Source: M3007 sp031398055 (GTDB lineage: Bacteria; Bacteroidota; Bacteroidia; Chitinophagales; Saprospiraceae). From it: a stretch of 64,000 nt of DNA. Positions within the stretch are counted from its first letter, which is position 1. Each line of letters begins with the position of its first letter. The stretch spans positions 1 through 64,000 of the forward strand of contig JANNMS010000024.1 of NCBI GenBank assembly GCA_031398055.1, in the 5' to 3' direction. Shown here one piece after another: positions 33,927 to 41,361 of this stretch. The position numbers and the translations under genes are program-made. The notes under the pieces were generated by a model. That model had not been told where the DNA came from, did no database searches, and saw only the letters and a list, made by a program, of their open reading frames with translations.

Positions 33927-34811
33927 TTACCACAACAGGGCTTCCGGTACCAACCTGAACAAAATTTGCAGGTTTGGTCGGATGTTTTGTTGTCGCTTCA
34001 TTTCAGCCCAAACAAATGGGAATGGGTCGTCAAGAATGTCATTTTTCAAGTGCGTTTTTAGCCGTTCTTTTTCGGATTCAAAATTTTTGTTGACATCAAG
34101 TGATAGTCCAAAATGGTTTGAAATAGCAACATTGAGTTCCAGAAAATCGGCAACAGCACAGACTCTAACGTATTTTTCAAGTTTGGAAAAATAGTTTTGG
34201 GCGGCTTTTTTTCTTCCGCGCAACAACACATCGCGGGTGTTCAAACCAAGCAGGTTTCGAGTATAGTTTGCCTTTTCAAATTCACGAGGTGTTGCATTCA
34301 GTTTTTGCAATATGCTACCCGTTGCTAAATCAATGTTCAGAAATTGGGCGGGGTCTTCGGTCCTTGGATTGATAAGTACATGGTCTGACGATGGTGGAAC
34401 GTGGTAAGTCCCTCTCGTAATCGGGAGGTGAAAAACGATTCCATCGGGTAAAAAGACAGCAAACTTATCGTGTTTATATTCCGAACCATTGCAATTGTGG
34501 CAAATTCGGAGATAGTTTTCCCAAACAAAAGCCTTTTCCGGAAAGTGTTTTTTTGGAAAAAAATGCTCAATCGGCGAAATTTCATTCCATTCGCAATATT
34601 GACAAACTCCGCTTCGGGCGTGCATTGAATCCAATGTTTCGCGGATTTCATCGAAAGCTTCTTGCCCGTTGCCACTGTGTTTGTTTTGCCACAAATTATT
34701 GGCTCGTTGGACTTTTGCCTGTTGGTTAGGCTGAGTATCCACATCCTGCTGGCAATCATTGAGATGTTGCTGGGTTGCCAAGGAGAGTGTTTTAGAATGC
34801 AATTGTACCAT
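33927..34811 (-). CDS. ptuB: HNH endonuclease, PtuB-like (Septu)
   Basis: 294 residues. The HNH/zinc site is visible as C70-x-x-C73 (VCQYCEWNE), IEHFFPKKHFPEKAFVWENY (His83) and C104-x-x-C107-N (ICHNCNG), an arrangement typical of PtuB, in which the H-F-x-P-K block sits between two CxxC pairs. The rest of the chain is helical, with KAAQNYFSKLEKYV and WAEMKRQQNIRPN. It overlaps the ATPase gene by 20 bp. Septu (PtuAB) systems protect against phage by an ATPase-regulated nuclease. The assignment rests on motif order and gene pairing. Confidence 0.75.
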   Translation of the reverse strand: MVQLHSKTLSLATQQHLNDCQQDVDTQPNQQAKVQRANNLWQNKHSGNGQEAFDEIRETLDSMHARSGVCQYCEWNEISPIEHFFPKKHFPEKAFVWENYLRICHNCNGSEYKHDKFAVFLPDGIVFHLPITRGTYHVPPSSDHVLINPRTEDPAQFLNIDLATGSILQKLNATPREFEKANYTRNLLGLNTRDVLLRGRKKAAQNYFSKLEKYVRVCAVADFLELNVAISNHFGLSLDVNKNFESEKERLKTHLKNDILDDPFPFVWAEMKRQQNIRPNLQILFRLVPEALLW

Positions 34812-36123
34812 CGTTGGGGAATAATTCTAAAAGTTGGGTGCGTTCTGTTTTTTCTTTGGCGGACGATTTTCCAACTAAATCCAACATATTCAGGTAAGCA
34901 AGCCGTTCTATTTTTACATGACCAGATGAACCTCTGGTTACATTGTGGCCGAAAAGTTCGGTGCCATAAGCATCTAAAATATCGCCATAAATCAGTTGGT
35001 TGCGCTCTTGGCCTTTCACTTCGTAAGGTTCTCGCCCAGTTTCAGGCGCAGGAAAACGCCAAATCGAACCTTTTTCGGCAGCCCGACAAATGATAGGGCT
35101 GTGGGTAGAAACAATAAACTGAATATTTGGAAAACAGCGCAAAAACCAAAAGCCAATCCGCGCCTGCCAAGTCGGGTGAAGGTGCGTATCTATTTCATCT
35201 ATCAAAACGATGCCCGTGACCGGGACGTAATTGTTCGAGGTATTGTCATCTAGAAAATTGGCAAATATGGTATCTGCCGGATAAAATTCCAGCAACAAAC
35301 GCAACAATTCAAACGCTAGACTAGTGACGGATTTGATGCCTTCGCTCAGTTGGTAAAGTTGGATTTCTGCACCCGTTGGGGTTTCAAAAATGGGGCCGTC
35401 AGGCAAAATATCTTTGAGAAGATAACCATTTGGCAACAAATCGGCCTGATTGACAAAATGCAGGATACCATTCCTGATTTTCGCCGCTTCTTCATTGTTT
35501 TTGTTCAAACGGCTACGATGGTCGAGGTCTTTGAGCCACACTACCGATTCTGTTAGCGCTGCATCGTCTCGAAAAGCAGTCAGGTGGGCACTTGTTTTTG
35601 GATTTCGGAGATAAAAACTTTCCAAAGATTGATTACCGCCAGTAAACCGACGGTACGGACCGAAAGCTGCCGAAAACCAACCTGCCCCGCTTCCCCAAAT
35701 ATATCTTGCTGGGTCAGGTTTTTTTGTCGCTGATTTTTGATTTTTTGACGCTGGTTTTTGATGAATAAATTTCCATGCCCGGCCATTTTCTGTGGATTGT
35801 TCTATGGCTGTTTTACATTCCACCTCTTTTAAATTTCCATGCAATTTGCCTTTTTGGGAAGGTTTATCTTCCTCGTGTATTTTAACAAGGAGGTTAATTT
35901 CTGCCCGTTTTTCGCCCACCGTTACCCAAGTCCCAAATTCAGGGTCAAGTCTTAAAACATTTTCCGGCCCAACCAGAGCCGCTGAGATTGCCCGGATGAT
36001 GGACGTTTTGCCCGTTCCGTTGTCGCCCAGCAATACGTGCCAGCCCGCCGCCGGGTCTGCAAATTCCATTCGAAGCCTTTTTACAGACCGAATATTGCTG
36101 ATTTCTATCTCTTTTAAATACAT
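34792..36123 (-). CDS. ptuA: AAA/ABC-type ATPase, PtuA-like (Septu)
   Basis: 443 residues from MYLKEIEISNIRSVKRLRMEF. Walker A is GDNGTGKTS (33-41). Near residue 265 comes YQLSEGIKSV, the signature-like helix, then Walker B VLIDEIDTHLHPTWQ and the switch FIVSTHSPIICRA, as in OLD/PtuA/RecF-like ATPases. A long insertion with QKPASKNQKSATKKP separates the two halves. The C-terminus lacks a TOPRIM domain, so it is not an OLD nuclease; the nuclease is the separate HNH gene that follows with 20 bp overlap. It starts 117 bp downstream of the helicase stop, with its own upstream gap. Confidence 0.75.
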   Translation of the reverse strand: MYLKEIEISNIRSVKRLRMEFADPAAGWHVLLGDNGTGKTSIIRAISAALVGPENVLRLDPEFGTWVTVGEKRAEINLLVKIHEEDKPSQKGKLHGNLKEVECKTAIEQSTENGRAWKFIHQKPASKNQKSATKKPDPARYIWGSGAGWFSAAFGPYRRFTGGNQSLESFYLRNPKTSAHLTAFRDDAALTESVVWLKDLDHRSRLNKNNEEAAKIRNGILHFVNQADLLPNGYLLKDILPDGPIFETPTGAEIQLYQLSEGIKSVTSLAFELLRLLLEFYPADTIFANFLDDNTSNNYVPVTGIVLIDEIDTHLHPTWQARIGFWFLRCFPNIQFIVSTHSPIICRAAEKGSIWRFPAPETGREPYEVKGQERNQLIYGDILDAYGTELFGHNVTRGSSGHVKIERLAYLNMLDLVGKSSAKEKTERTQLLELFPNDGTIAF

Positions 36124-36239
36124 AATTTTTGAACACGAAGATAAAACAATTTCCAAGAACACGCCATTCTCACATTTTCTAAAAATCTCAACACTTTAAA
36201 AAACTCACGCCTGTTTTGGTGCTTTTATTCGCCAAAACC

Positions 36240-37565
36240 TCACCGCGCAATCCCAATCTTATACTTTTTCCCCTTCATTTTTTCCAGCGAAATGGCTTTC
36301 AAAAGCAGCGCGGCCACCCGTTTTTTCACGGCCACGAACGACATAAAATCGAGCAGTTCGATTTTGCCGAGGTCGTCTTTTTTGAGGCTTCCTTTTTTGG
36401 ACAAAAAACCAACGATGTCGATTTTGCTCAACTTATCTTTTTTCCCTCCGGAAATATAAAGCGTCACCCACGGCGAGGGCGGCGGCAGTTCAAAAGTCGT
36501 CGGCAGCGTCATTTCTTCCGGTTTTTGGGTCAAATAATCGGGCAAATGGTCGTTTTTCGATAAAATCAAAAAGGCAGTTCCCTCGGCCTGCATCCGTGCC
36601 GTGCGGCCGTTTCGGTGCGTAAAATCGGTCAATTTGCCCGGAATTTCGAAATGGACGACGTTTTTCACCTCTGGAATATCCAATCCGCGCGACACCAAAT
36701 CCGAAGTGACCAAAAAAACCGTGCTGCCGTTTCTAAACTGAATCAAAGTTTTTTCGCGGTCGAGTTGCTCCAAACCGCCGTGAAAAAATGACGTTTCCAA
36801 ACCCTTTTCCAACAAAAAAGCATGAAGGTTTTCGGTCGTTTCGCGTTGGTTGCAAAAAATCAGGGTCTGTTCATTTCCCAAAAAACAGAGCAAACGGAAG
36901 AGCGTTTCCCATTTATTTGCCGTCGGCGAAATGACAGATTTGACGGTCAGTCCGTTGGTTGCGAGCGTTTCGTCTTTTGAAAAATTGAGGATTTTTGGGT
37001 TCGAAATTCCGGTGAAAGGTGGAATGGCCAATTTGTTGGTCGCCGAGGCCAAAACGCGTTTTTCCAACCGGTTCAAACCCCGGATGATATCGCCCATTTG
37101 TTGCTCAAATCCCATCGAAAGCGACTTGTCAAACTCGTCCAAAACCAAGATTTGGATGGTTTTTGAGTCAAAATTTTTGCGGGTCTGGTGCTCCAAAATC
37201 CGCCCCGGCGTGCCGATCAAAAGTGCGGGCGGCTGGCTCAAATTTTGGGTTTCGACCAACATCGGATGGCCGCCGTAGCAACAATTTACTTTAAAATTGG
37301 TGGACATTCGTTGCCAAACGCGCTCAATTTGGATGGCCAATTCGCGGGTCGGCGAAAGAATCAGGCATTGAACGCCCGGTTTTTCGGCTTTCAAAAGTTG
37401 CAAAATCGGGAGCAAAAAAGCGAGCGTTTTTCCAGAACCCGTCGGCGAAAGCAAAATCGTGTTCGCCTCCGTTTGGATGCTTTCGAAAGCGGCTTCCTGC
37501 ATCTCGTTTAATGATTCGATGCCGAGGTTTGCGAGGGGTTTTTGTATGATTTGACTGATTTCCAT
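36240..37565 (-). CDS. DEAD-box ATP-dependent RNA helicase, DbpA-like
   Basis: 441 residues. Q motif and Walker A: LNEMQEAAFESI and LLSPTGSGKT. Motif Ia PTRELA, Ib TPGRIL, motif II LDEFDKSL (DEFD in place of DEAD), motif III SAT, then HGGLEQLDREK, VTSDLVSRGLDIP and HRNGRTAR (motif VI). The end (KDKLSKIDIVGFLSKKG ... KYKIGIAR) is a DbpA RNA-binding domain, which in E. coli binds 23S rRNA hairpin 92 during 50S assembly. The start MEISQIIQKPLANLG at 37565 is just 5 bp from a TACCTTCG box, so the message would be nearly leaderless. Its final 47 codons are duplicated at 33762-33905. Confidence 0.9.
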   Translation of the reverse strand: MEISQIIQKPLANLGIESLNEMQEAAFESIQTEANTILLSPTGSGKTLAFLLPILQLLKAEKPGVQCLILSPTRELAIQIERVWQRMSTNFKVNCCYGGHPMLVETQNLSQPPALLIGTPGRILEHQTRKNFDSKTIQILVLDEFDKSLSMGFEQQMGDIIRGLNRLEKRVLASATNKLAIPPFTGISNPKILNFSKDETLATNGLTVKSVISPTANKWETLFRLLCFLGNEQTLIFCNQRETTENLHAFLLEKGLETSFFHGGLEQLDREKTLIQFRNGSTVFLVTSDLVSRGLDIPEVKNVVHFEIPGKLTDFTHRNGRTARMQAEGTAFLILSKNDHLPDYLTQKPEEMTLPTTFELPPPSPWVTLYISGGKKDKLSKIDIVGFLSKKGSLKKDDLGKIELLDFMSFVAVKKRVAALLLKAISLEKMKGKKYKIGIAR

Positions 37566-37570
37566 TTTGG

Positions 37571-37578
37571 CGAAGGTA
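37571..37578 (-). promoter_or_regulatory. -7 promoter box TACCTTCG for the helicase
   Basis: Minus-strand TAnnTTYG box 5 bp from the ATG; a palindrome (37576-37627) covers the position of the -33 element. Confidence 0.4.
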
Positions 37579-37627
37579 AACCGGAACTCCGTTTCGGTGA
37601 GTGCACCGGAACAGAGTTCCGGTTTAC
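37576..37627. repeat. Double palindrome of CCGGAACTC type
   Basis: Outer arms GTAAACCGGAACTC and GAGTTCCGGTTTAC are perfectly inverted; inside, CCGTTTCGGTG and CACCGGAACAG continue the pairing with mismatches. It fills the 65 bp between the acyltransferase stop (37631) and the helicase start. Confidence 0.88.
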
Positions 37628-37630
37628 TTT

Positions 37631-38596
37631 TTAAAAATAGAGGATGAAATTTCGCAGCGGGACAATCACCAAATTTATGAAATCCCGGTGAAAAAGCAAA
37701 GGCATCGGTAAAACCAACCACAAAAAAACCCAGACCCGCGACCAAAAAACGTGGCTCGTTATTTTTTTCAAAAAAGAAATTTCACTTTCCAAAAACATCG
37801 CGAAAGCGTGCAACGAAAAATACAACATCGGTAGGCCAAAACCTGATTTGACGGGGCCAGAAATCGCAATTTCGTGGAGCAAACCGGAGACCAAAAAAGC
37901 GGAAATCATCGCGCCGGTTTTTCCAAACTTGTCTTTTAAAGGTCGGTAAACGATGAGCGCAGTCATTTCTGAAAAAGCGAGGTTCCACCGTTTTCCCCAA
38001 AATTCTTGGAGCGATTTTGAACCTGCTGGCGAGCAGAAAAGTGGGCCGACGTTTACCCCAAAAAACCGCCAAAAAGCCGTTGCGAGGTTCAAAATTCCAA
38101 AATGTAAAATGAAACTGATGCCAGCGAGCATCAAAATTTGGGGCAGAAAAAATTGGCTAAGTTCTTGATTTTCAATTTGTTTTGAAAAATAAAGCAAAAT
38201 GACGCCCAGAAAAATCCTCGAAATTCCTTTTCTCAAAAGTGGCGAAACGGCAGGCAAGGTTTTTGACCAAAACCGCTCAAAAAGGGTGGGGCGCATCCCA
38301 AACCAACCCTGAAAAAAAGCAATCCATTGGATAAAATTGAGCCGTGGTTTGCCAGAATATGTCTCGACCATCACGATAATTTTCATCGAAAACAACTGCA
38401 ACGAAACGATGGCGAGCATCCGAAAAAGTGGCGTTTCGTGGTTCGTGATTTGCATCGAAAACAAGGTCGTCGCCAAAATTATCAGCCACGAAATGGTGCG
38501 GGCGGCGGGTTTGTTTTTTATCAAAATTGGCAAAAAATAACCAGCCAGCAGCAAAAAAAAGCCCCACGCGAACAAGTAAAAAAGGGTCAAATCCAT
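37631..38596 (-). CDS. Wax-synthase-like MBOAT membrane acyltransferase
   Basis: 321 residues with about eight membrane segments (FYLFAWGFFLLLAGYFLPIL; WLIILATTLFSM; IFLGVILLYFS; others). SLQEFWGKRWNLAFSEM and FLVSGLLHEIAISGP are the two hallmarks of the wax-synthase branch of MBOAT, the latter holding the catalytic His. Predicted to transfer an acyl group to an alcohol at the inner membrane; substrate not known. The start overlaps the upstream gene by 10 bp, so it is co-expressed with that membrane protein. Confidence 0.82.
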   Translation of the reverse strand: MDLTLFYLFAWGFFLLLAGYFLPILIKNKPAARTISWLIILATTLFSMQITNHETPLFRMLAIVSLQLFSMKIIVMVETYSGKPRLNFIQWIAFFQGWFGMRPTLFERFWSKTLPAVSPLLRKGISRIFLGVILLYFSKQIENQELSQFFLPQILMLAGISFILHFGILNLATAFWRFFGVNVGPLFCSPAGSKSLQEFWGKRWNLAFSEMTALIVYRPLKDKFGKTGAMISAFLVSGLLHEIAISGPVKSGFGLPMLYFSLHAFAMFLESEISFLKKITSHVFWSRVWVFLWLVLPMPLLFHRDFINLVIVPLRNFILYF

Positions 38597-39015
38597 CCGA
38601 GATTTTGGAAAAAAGCCGTGAAATAAACCAAAGTAAAACCGACGAAAAGCACGACCAACCCAATTTCGCCGAATTTGAAAAACAATCCTTTCGGCGCATC
38701 AGTCGTGTCAAAATAAAAAAACTGGATGAAAATCCGTGCCAACCAATAAAACCCAATGAAAAAAGTGATGCTTTTTGCCAAAAATGAACCGCCCAACAAC
38801 TCGTCCGCCCCAAAAATGGAGACGATGCCAAACCAAAAATTAATGGCCAAAATGTACCCGGCATACGTCCAGAAAATTTGCCGGATGAGCGGCGGGACGG
38901 GTTCGAGTGCTTTTTTCCAGTTCAAAAATTTGGGGATGAGCAGCCCGACAAAACACAAACCGATGTGGCCAACGCCGCACCAAAAAATCAGGGTTTTTAA
39001 AAGTTCGTGGTTCAT
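38587..39015 (-). CDS. Four-helix membrane protein of unknown function
   Basis: 142 residues from MNHELLKTLIFWCGVG. Four hydrophobic stretches: IFWCGVGHIGLCFVGLLIP, YAGYILAINFWFGIVSIF, ITFFIGFYWLARIFIQFFYF and IGLVVLFVGFTLVYFTAFF. I do not recognise the family. It overlaps the acyltransferase gene, which suggests a role with it, such as a substrate-handling partner. A TACTTTCG box lies 20 bp upstream. Confidence 0.7.
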   Translation of the reverse strand: MNHELLKTLIFWCGVGHIGLCFVGLLIPKFLNWKKALEPVPPLIRQIFWTYAGYILAINFWFGIVSIFGADELLGGSFLAKSITFFIGFYWLARIFIQFFYFDTTDAPKGLFFKFGEIGLVVLFVGFTLVYFTAFFQNLGWI

Positions 39016-39034
39016 TTTACTTGATTTTGGCTGG

Positions 39035-39042
39035 CGAAAGTA
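39035..39042 (-). promoter_or_regulatory. -7 promoter box TACTTTCG
   Basis: TAnnTTYG match on the minus strand before the two-gene acyltransferase operon. Confidence 0.4.
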
Positions 39043-39082
39043 GGCCAAATTGTGGCTGGCAGCGGATTGAAATTTCAAAATA

Positions 39083-41245
39083 TCAATCCAAAACCACCAA
39101 TTTCCCACTCGCCGCAGGCTGCCCATTTTCCAAAATTTTGTAAAAAAACACGCCTGTCGACAGCTCCTGATTTTTCAGAACCACTTGATTTTCAAAAACT
39201 TTTCCCTGAAAAACGACACGTCCAGAAATGTCAAAAAGCAAAAAATCTGCCTCCAAAATTTCACGACCATCCACCGACAAAACCGAGCCGGACGAGGCTG
39301 GATTGGGCGAAATTGAGATATTTTGATATTTGGATATTTCATCGTGTAATATCTCAATATCCAAATATCTCAATATCTTATTTTGAGGTTCGATGCCGAT
39401 CGGGCAGTCGAAAGTGTTCAAATGCCACTCCTCAAACAATTGATTTTCGAGCCGCCCGGCCACATAAATAAAGTTCGGATTGACCTTCGGTGGCAGCACA
39501 AAACGTAAAACATCGGACTCGCCGTTGTCGAGCAAATCTGGGTTTTTGCCTTTGAAACGGATGCTGTAAGCCGGTGAAAAATTGGGGTTGCGCACCTCGT
39601 ATTTTCGCCCGGAGGCGGCCTCAAAAATGCTGTTGTTGGCCGGTGCGACGGCAGTCATGCCTTGCGGAATGCCAAAATAGGTGTGCGTTAATTTGCTCGC
39701 GCAGCGGTTCGTCGTGCGGATTCTGTACACTAAATTGTTCTTCGAGTCGCGGTTGATGGACAACAATTCCCATTTCAAACAGGCCATCGTTTTGACATCG
39801 CAGGGCGATTTTTCCTCAATATTTACAGTAAAACAACACGTTTTCGTGGTGCCACAAGCGTCCTCGGCTTTCCAGCAAACCGTATTTTTTCCAACTGAAA
39901 ATGTGCTGCCGATCGCCCCGCCGGACGTTTTTGAAAGGTCGAGTCCGGGGCAAGTGCAATTGGAATTTGCCGTCGGCAAAATGTAATTGATGGTGGCCGA
40001 ATCTGTTCCAGCGGGCAAAATTTGGGTGATGTTCAGTGGGCAATTTATCGAAACCGCACTGGTTTGGCCGTCGGTTTTATTTTCCAAAAAATAGGTCGCC
40101 AGCGTGTCGCAACCGCCTGTGGTTGAGGCGATTATGAAATTGAAAGTGCCGGATTGCGCATAGTTTTGGCCGTAAATATTTACCGTTTCGCCGGGGCAAA
40201 ATTGAATGGTTTTTGAAAAAGTGGGGTTCGCCAATTTTTCCAAAATGAAAGTCGCCAGCGTGTCGCAACCACCTGTGGTTGAGGCGATTATGAAATTGAA
40301 AGTGCCGGATTGCGAATAGTTTTGGCCGTAAATATTTATCGTTTCGCCGGGGCAAAATTGAATGGTTTTTGAAAAAGTGGGGTTCGCCAATTTTTCCAAA
40401 ATGAAAGTCGCCAGCGTGTCGCAACCGCCTGTCGTGGATTCGATTTTGATTTTTACGGTGCCAGAATTTGAATATGTTTGGCCGCCGAGTTGGACAGTTT
40501 CGCCTTCGCAAAATTGGATGGTTTCGGTTTTTTTCGGGATCGGCAGGCCAAATATTTGGATGGTTGCGGCGGTGTCGCAGCCGCCGTTGGTCGAAGGCAG
40601 GTTGAAATAAGCCGTGCCGGGCGTCGTATAAATTTGCCCGCCGAGCGCGATTGTGTCGCCAAAACAGATGGGCATCGCGTCGGTTTTGGTCGGCAGCGGC
40701 AGCCAATCGAGGTAAAAAGTGCCCGCCGTGTCGCAGCCGCCGGTGGTCGAAGGCCAAGTGAGGTGCAAAGTGGTCGGGTAATCGTAGTCTTTTCCACGGA
40801 TATTGACCGATGCGCCGGAGCAAAAAAGAAAAGTGTCCTCGACGGTCGGCTGCGGTAAAAGTTCAAAAATGTAGGTGGCCACCAAATCGCAACCGGGCTT
40901 CGGGATGGTGTCGTAAAACGTGCCGGGCGCGGGGTAAAAAAGTCCGTTGACCAATTTTACATCGCCGGGGCAAAGTTGGAAACTTGTGGTGGTGGTCGGG
41001 TGGGGCGCGACTTCCAGATGCAAGGTCAGCACGTTGCCACCGGGCAAAGTATCGGTGATGAGGTTCGGTGCCGTGTATTGGATGTTATTATATTGGTAGG
41101 TTTCACCAGGGCAAAGCAAAATGGTGGTGTCAACCTGCGGAACAAGGTTTTCGCTGTCAAAACAGAGGCCAGCACAGACAAAAATTGAAGTGTGAAAAAA
41201 GAAGACCAGGCCAACCAGCCGAGTCGGGAAGGAAAATTTGAACAT
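39083..41245 (-). CDS. Repeat-built T9SS cargo protein with HYR domain
   Basis: 720 residues. Signal peptide MFKFSFPTRLVGLVFFFHTSIFVCAG. Residues about 40-390 are seven units of about 52-60 residues, each with a C-P-G-E or C-x-G-x start, an oNNxxY..xGT core and a TTGGCDTLAT end, so one Cys pair per unit. Two of them are almost identical in DNA (156-bp period, 40094-40407). Next is an HYR-like domain (INCPLNITQILPAGTDSATI ... FSVGKNTVCWKAEDACG) and then a folded region. Between it and the C-terminal sorting domain (SISPNPASSGSVLSVDG) lies a linker read from a DNA palindrome (YLDIEILHDEISKYQN). Surface or released protein, adhesin-like by design; role unknown. Confidence 0.85.
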   Translation of the reverse strand: MFKFSFPTRLVGLVFFFHTSIFVCAGLCFDSENLVPQVDTTILLCPGETYQYNNIQYTAPNLITDTLPGGNVLTLHLEVAPHPTTTTSFQLCPGDVKLVNGLFYPAPGTFYDTIPKPGCDLVATYIFELLPQPTVEDTFLFCSGASVNIRGKDYDYPTTLHLTWPSTTGGCDTAGTFYLDWLPLPTKTDAMPICFGDTIALGGQIYTTPGTAYFNLPSTNGGCDTAATIQIFGLPIPKKTETIQFCEGETVQLGGQTYSNSGTVKIKIESTTGGCDTLATFILEKLANPTFSKTIQFCPGETINIYGQNYSQSGTFNFIIASTTGGCDTLATFILEKLANPTFSKTIQFCPGETVNIYGQNYAQSGTFNFIIASTTGGCDTLATYFLENKTDGQTSAVSINCPLNITQILPAGTDSATINYILPTANSNCTCPGLDLSKTSGGAIGSTFSVGKNTVCWKAEDACGTTKTCCFTVNIEEKSPCDVKTMACLKWELLSINRDSKNNLVYRIRTTNRCASKLTHTYFGIPQGMTAVAPANNSIFEAASGRKYEVRNPNFSPAYSIRFKGKNPDLLDNGESDVLRFVLPPKVNPNFIYVAGRLENQLFEEWHLNTFDCPIGIEPQNKILRYLDIEILHDEISKYQNISISPNPASSGSVLSVDGREILEADFLLFDISGRVVFQGKVFENQVVLKNQELSTGVFFYKILENGQPAASGKLVVLD
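39315..39378. repeat. Palindrome within coding sequence
   Basis: GATATTTTGATATTTGGATA in one arm faces TATCCAAATATCTCAATATC in the other, around CATCGTGT. It encodes the linker RYLDIEILHDEISKYQN of the cargo protein without breaking its frame. Confidence 0.85.
40094..40407. repeat. Tandem 156-bp repeat within the cargo gene
   Basis: Two 156-bp (52-codon) units, with the boundary block GTCGCCAGCGTGTCGCAACC at about 40094, 40251 and 40407. The units differ at only a few positions, so they arose by recent duplication or are being homogenised. Confidence 0.85.
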
Positions 41246-41283
41246 GGGCTCGCGGATTTAAAAGTGAAAATAGGAGACTTGGT

Positions 41284-41291
41284 CAAAAATA
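41284..41291 (-). promoter_or_regulatory. -7 promoter box TATTTTTG
   Basis: Exact TAnnTTTG match 38 bp before the cargo gene start at 41245. Confidence 0.55.
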
Positions 41292-41361
41292 AGGCCAGTG
41301 GTTTTCGTGGCCAATTTTTTTAATTTAAACGTTGGGAACGGTCGGGCGGGTTGGTTTGAAA

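Noticed and set aside
33890..33935. AAGTTTG...CAAACTT pair considered as the terminator of the HNH gene
   Set aside because: The stem is only seven bases, and no T tract follows on either strand.
40094..40407. Regular repeats considered as a CRISPR array
   Set aside because: The 156-bp units are coding, nearly identical along their whole length and have no spacers.
39083..41245. Long antisense frames over the cargo and TonB genes
   Set aside because: They mirror the codon pattern of the true genes and contain no domain; sense frames have signal peptides and sorting domains.
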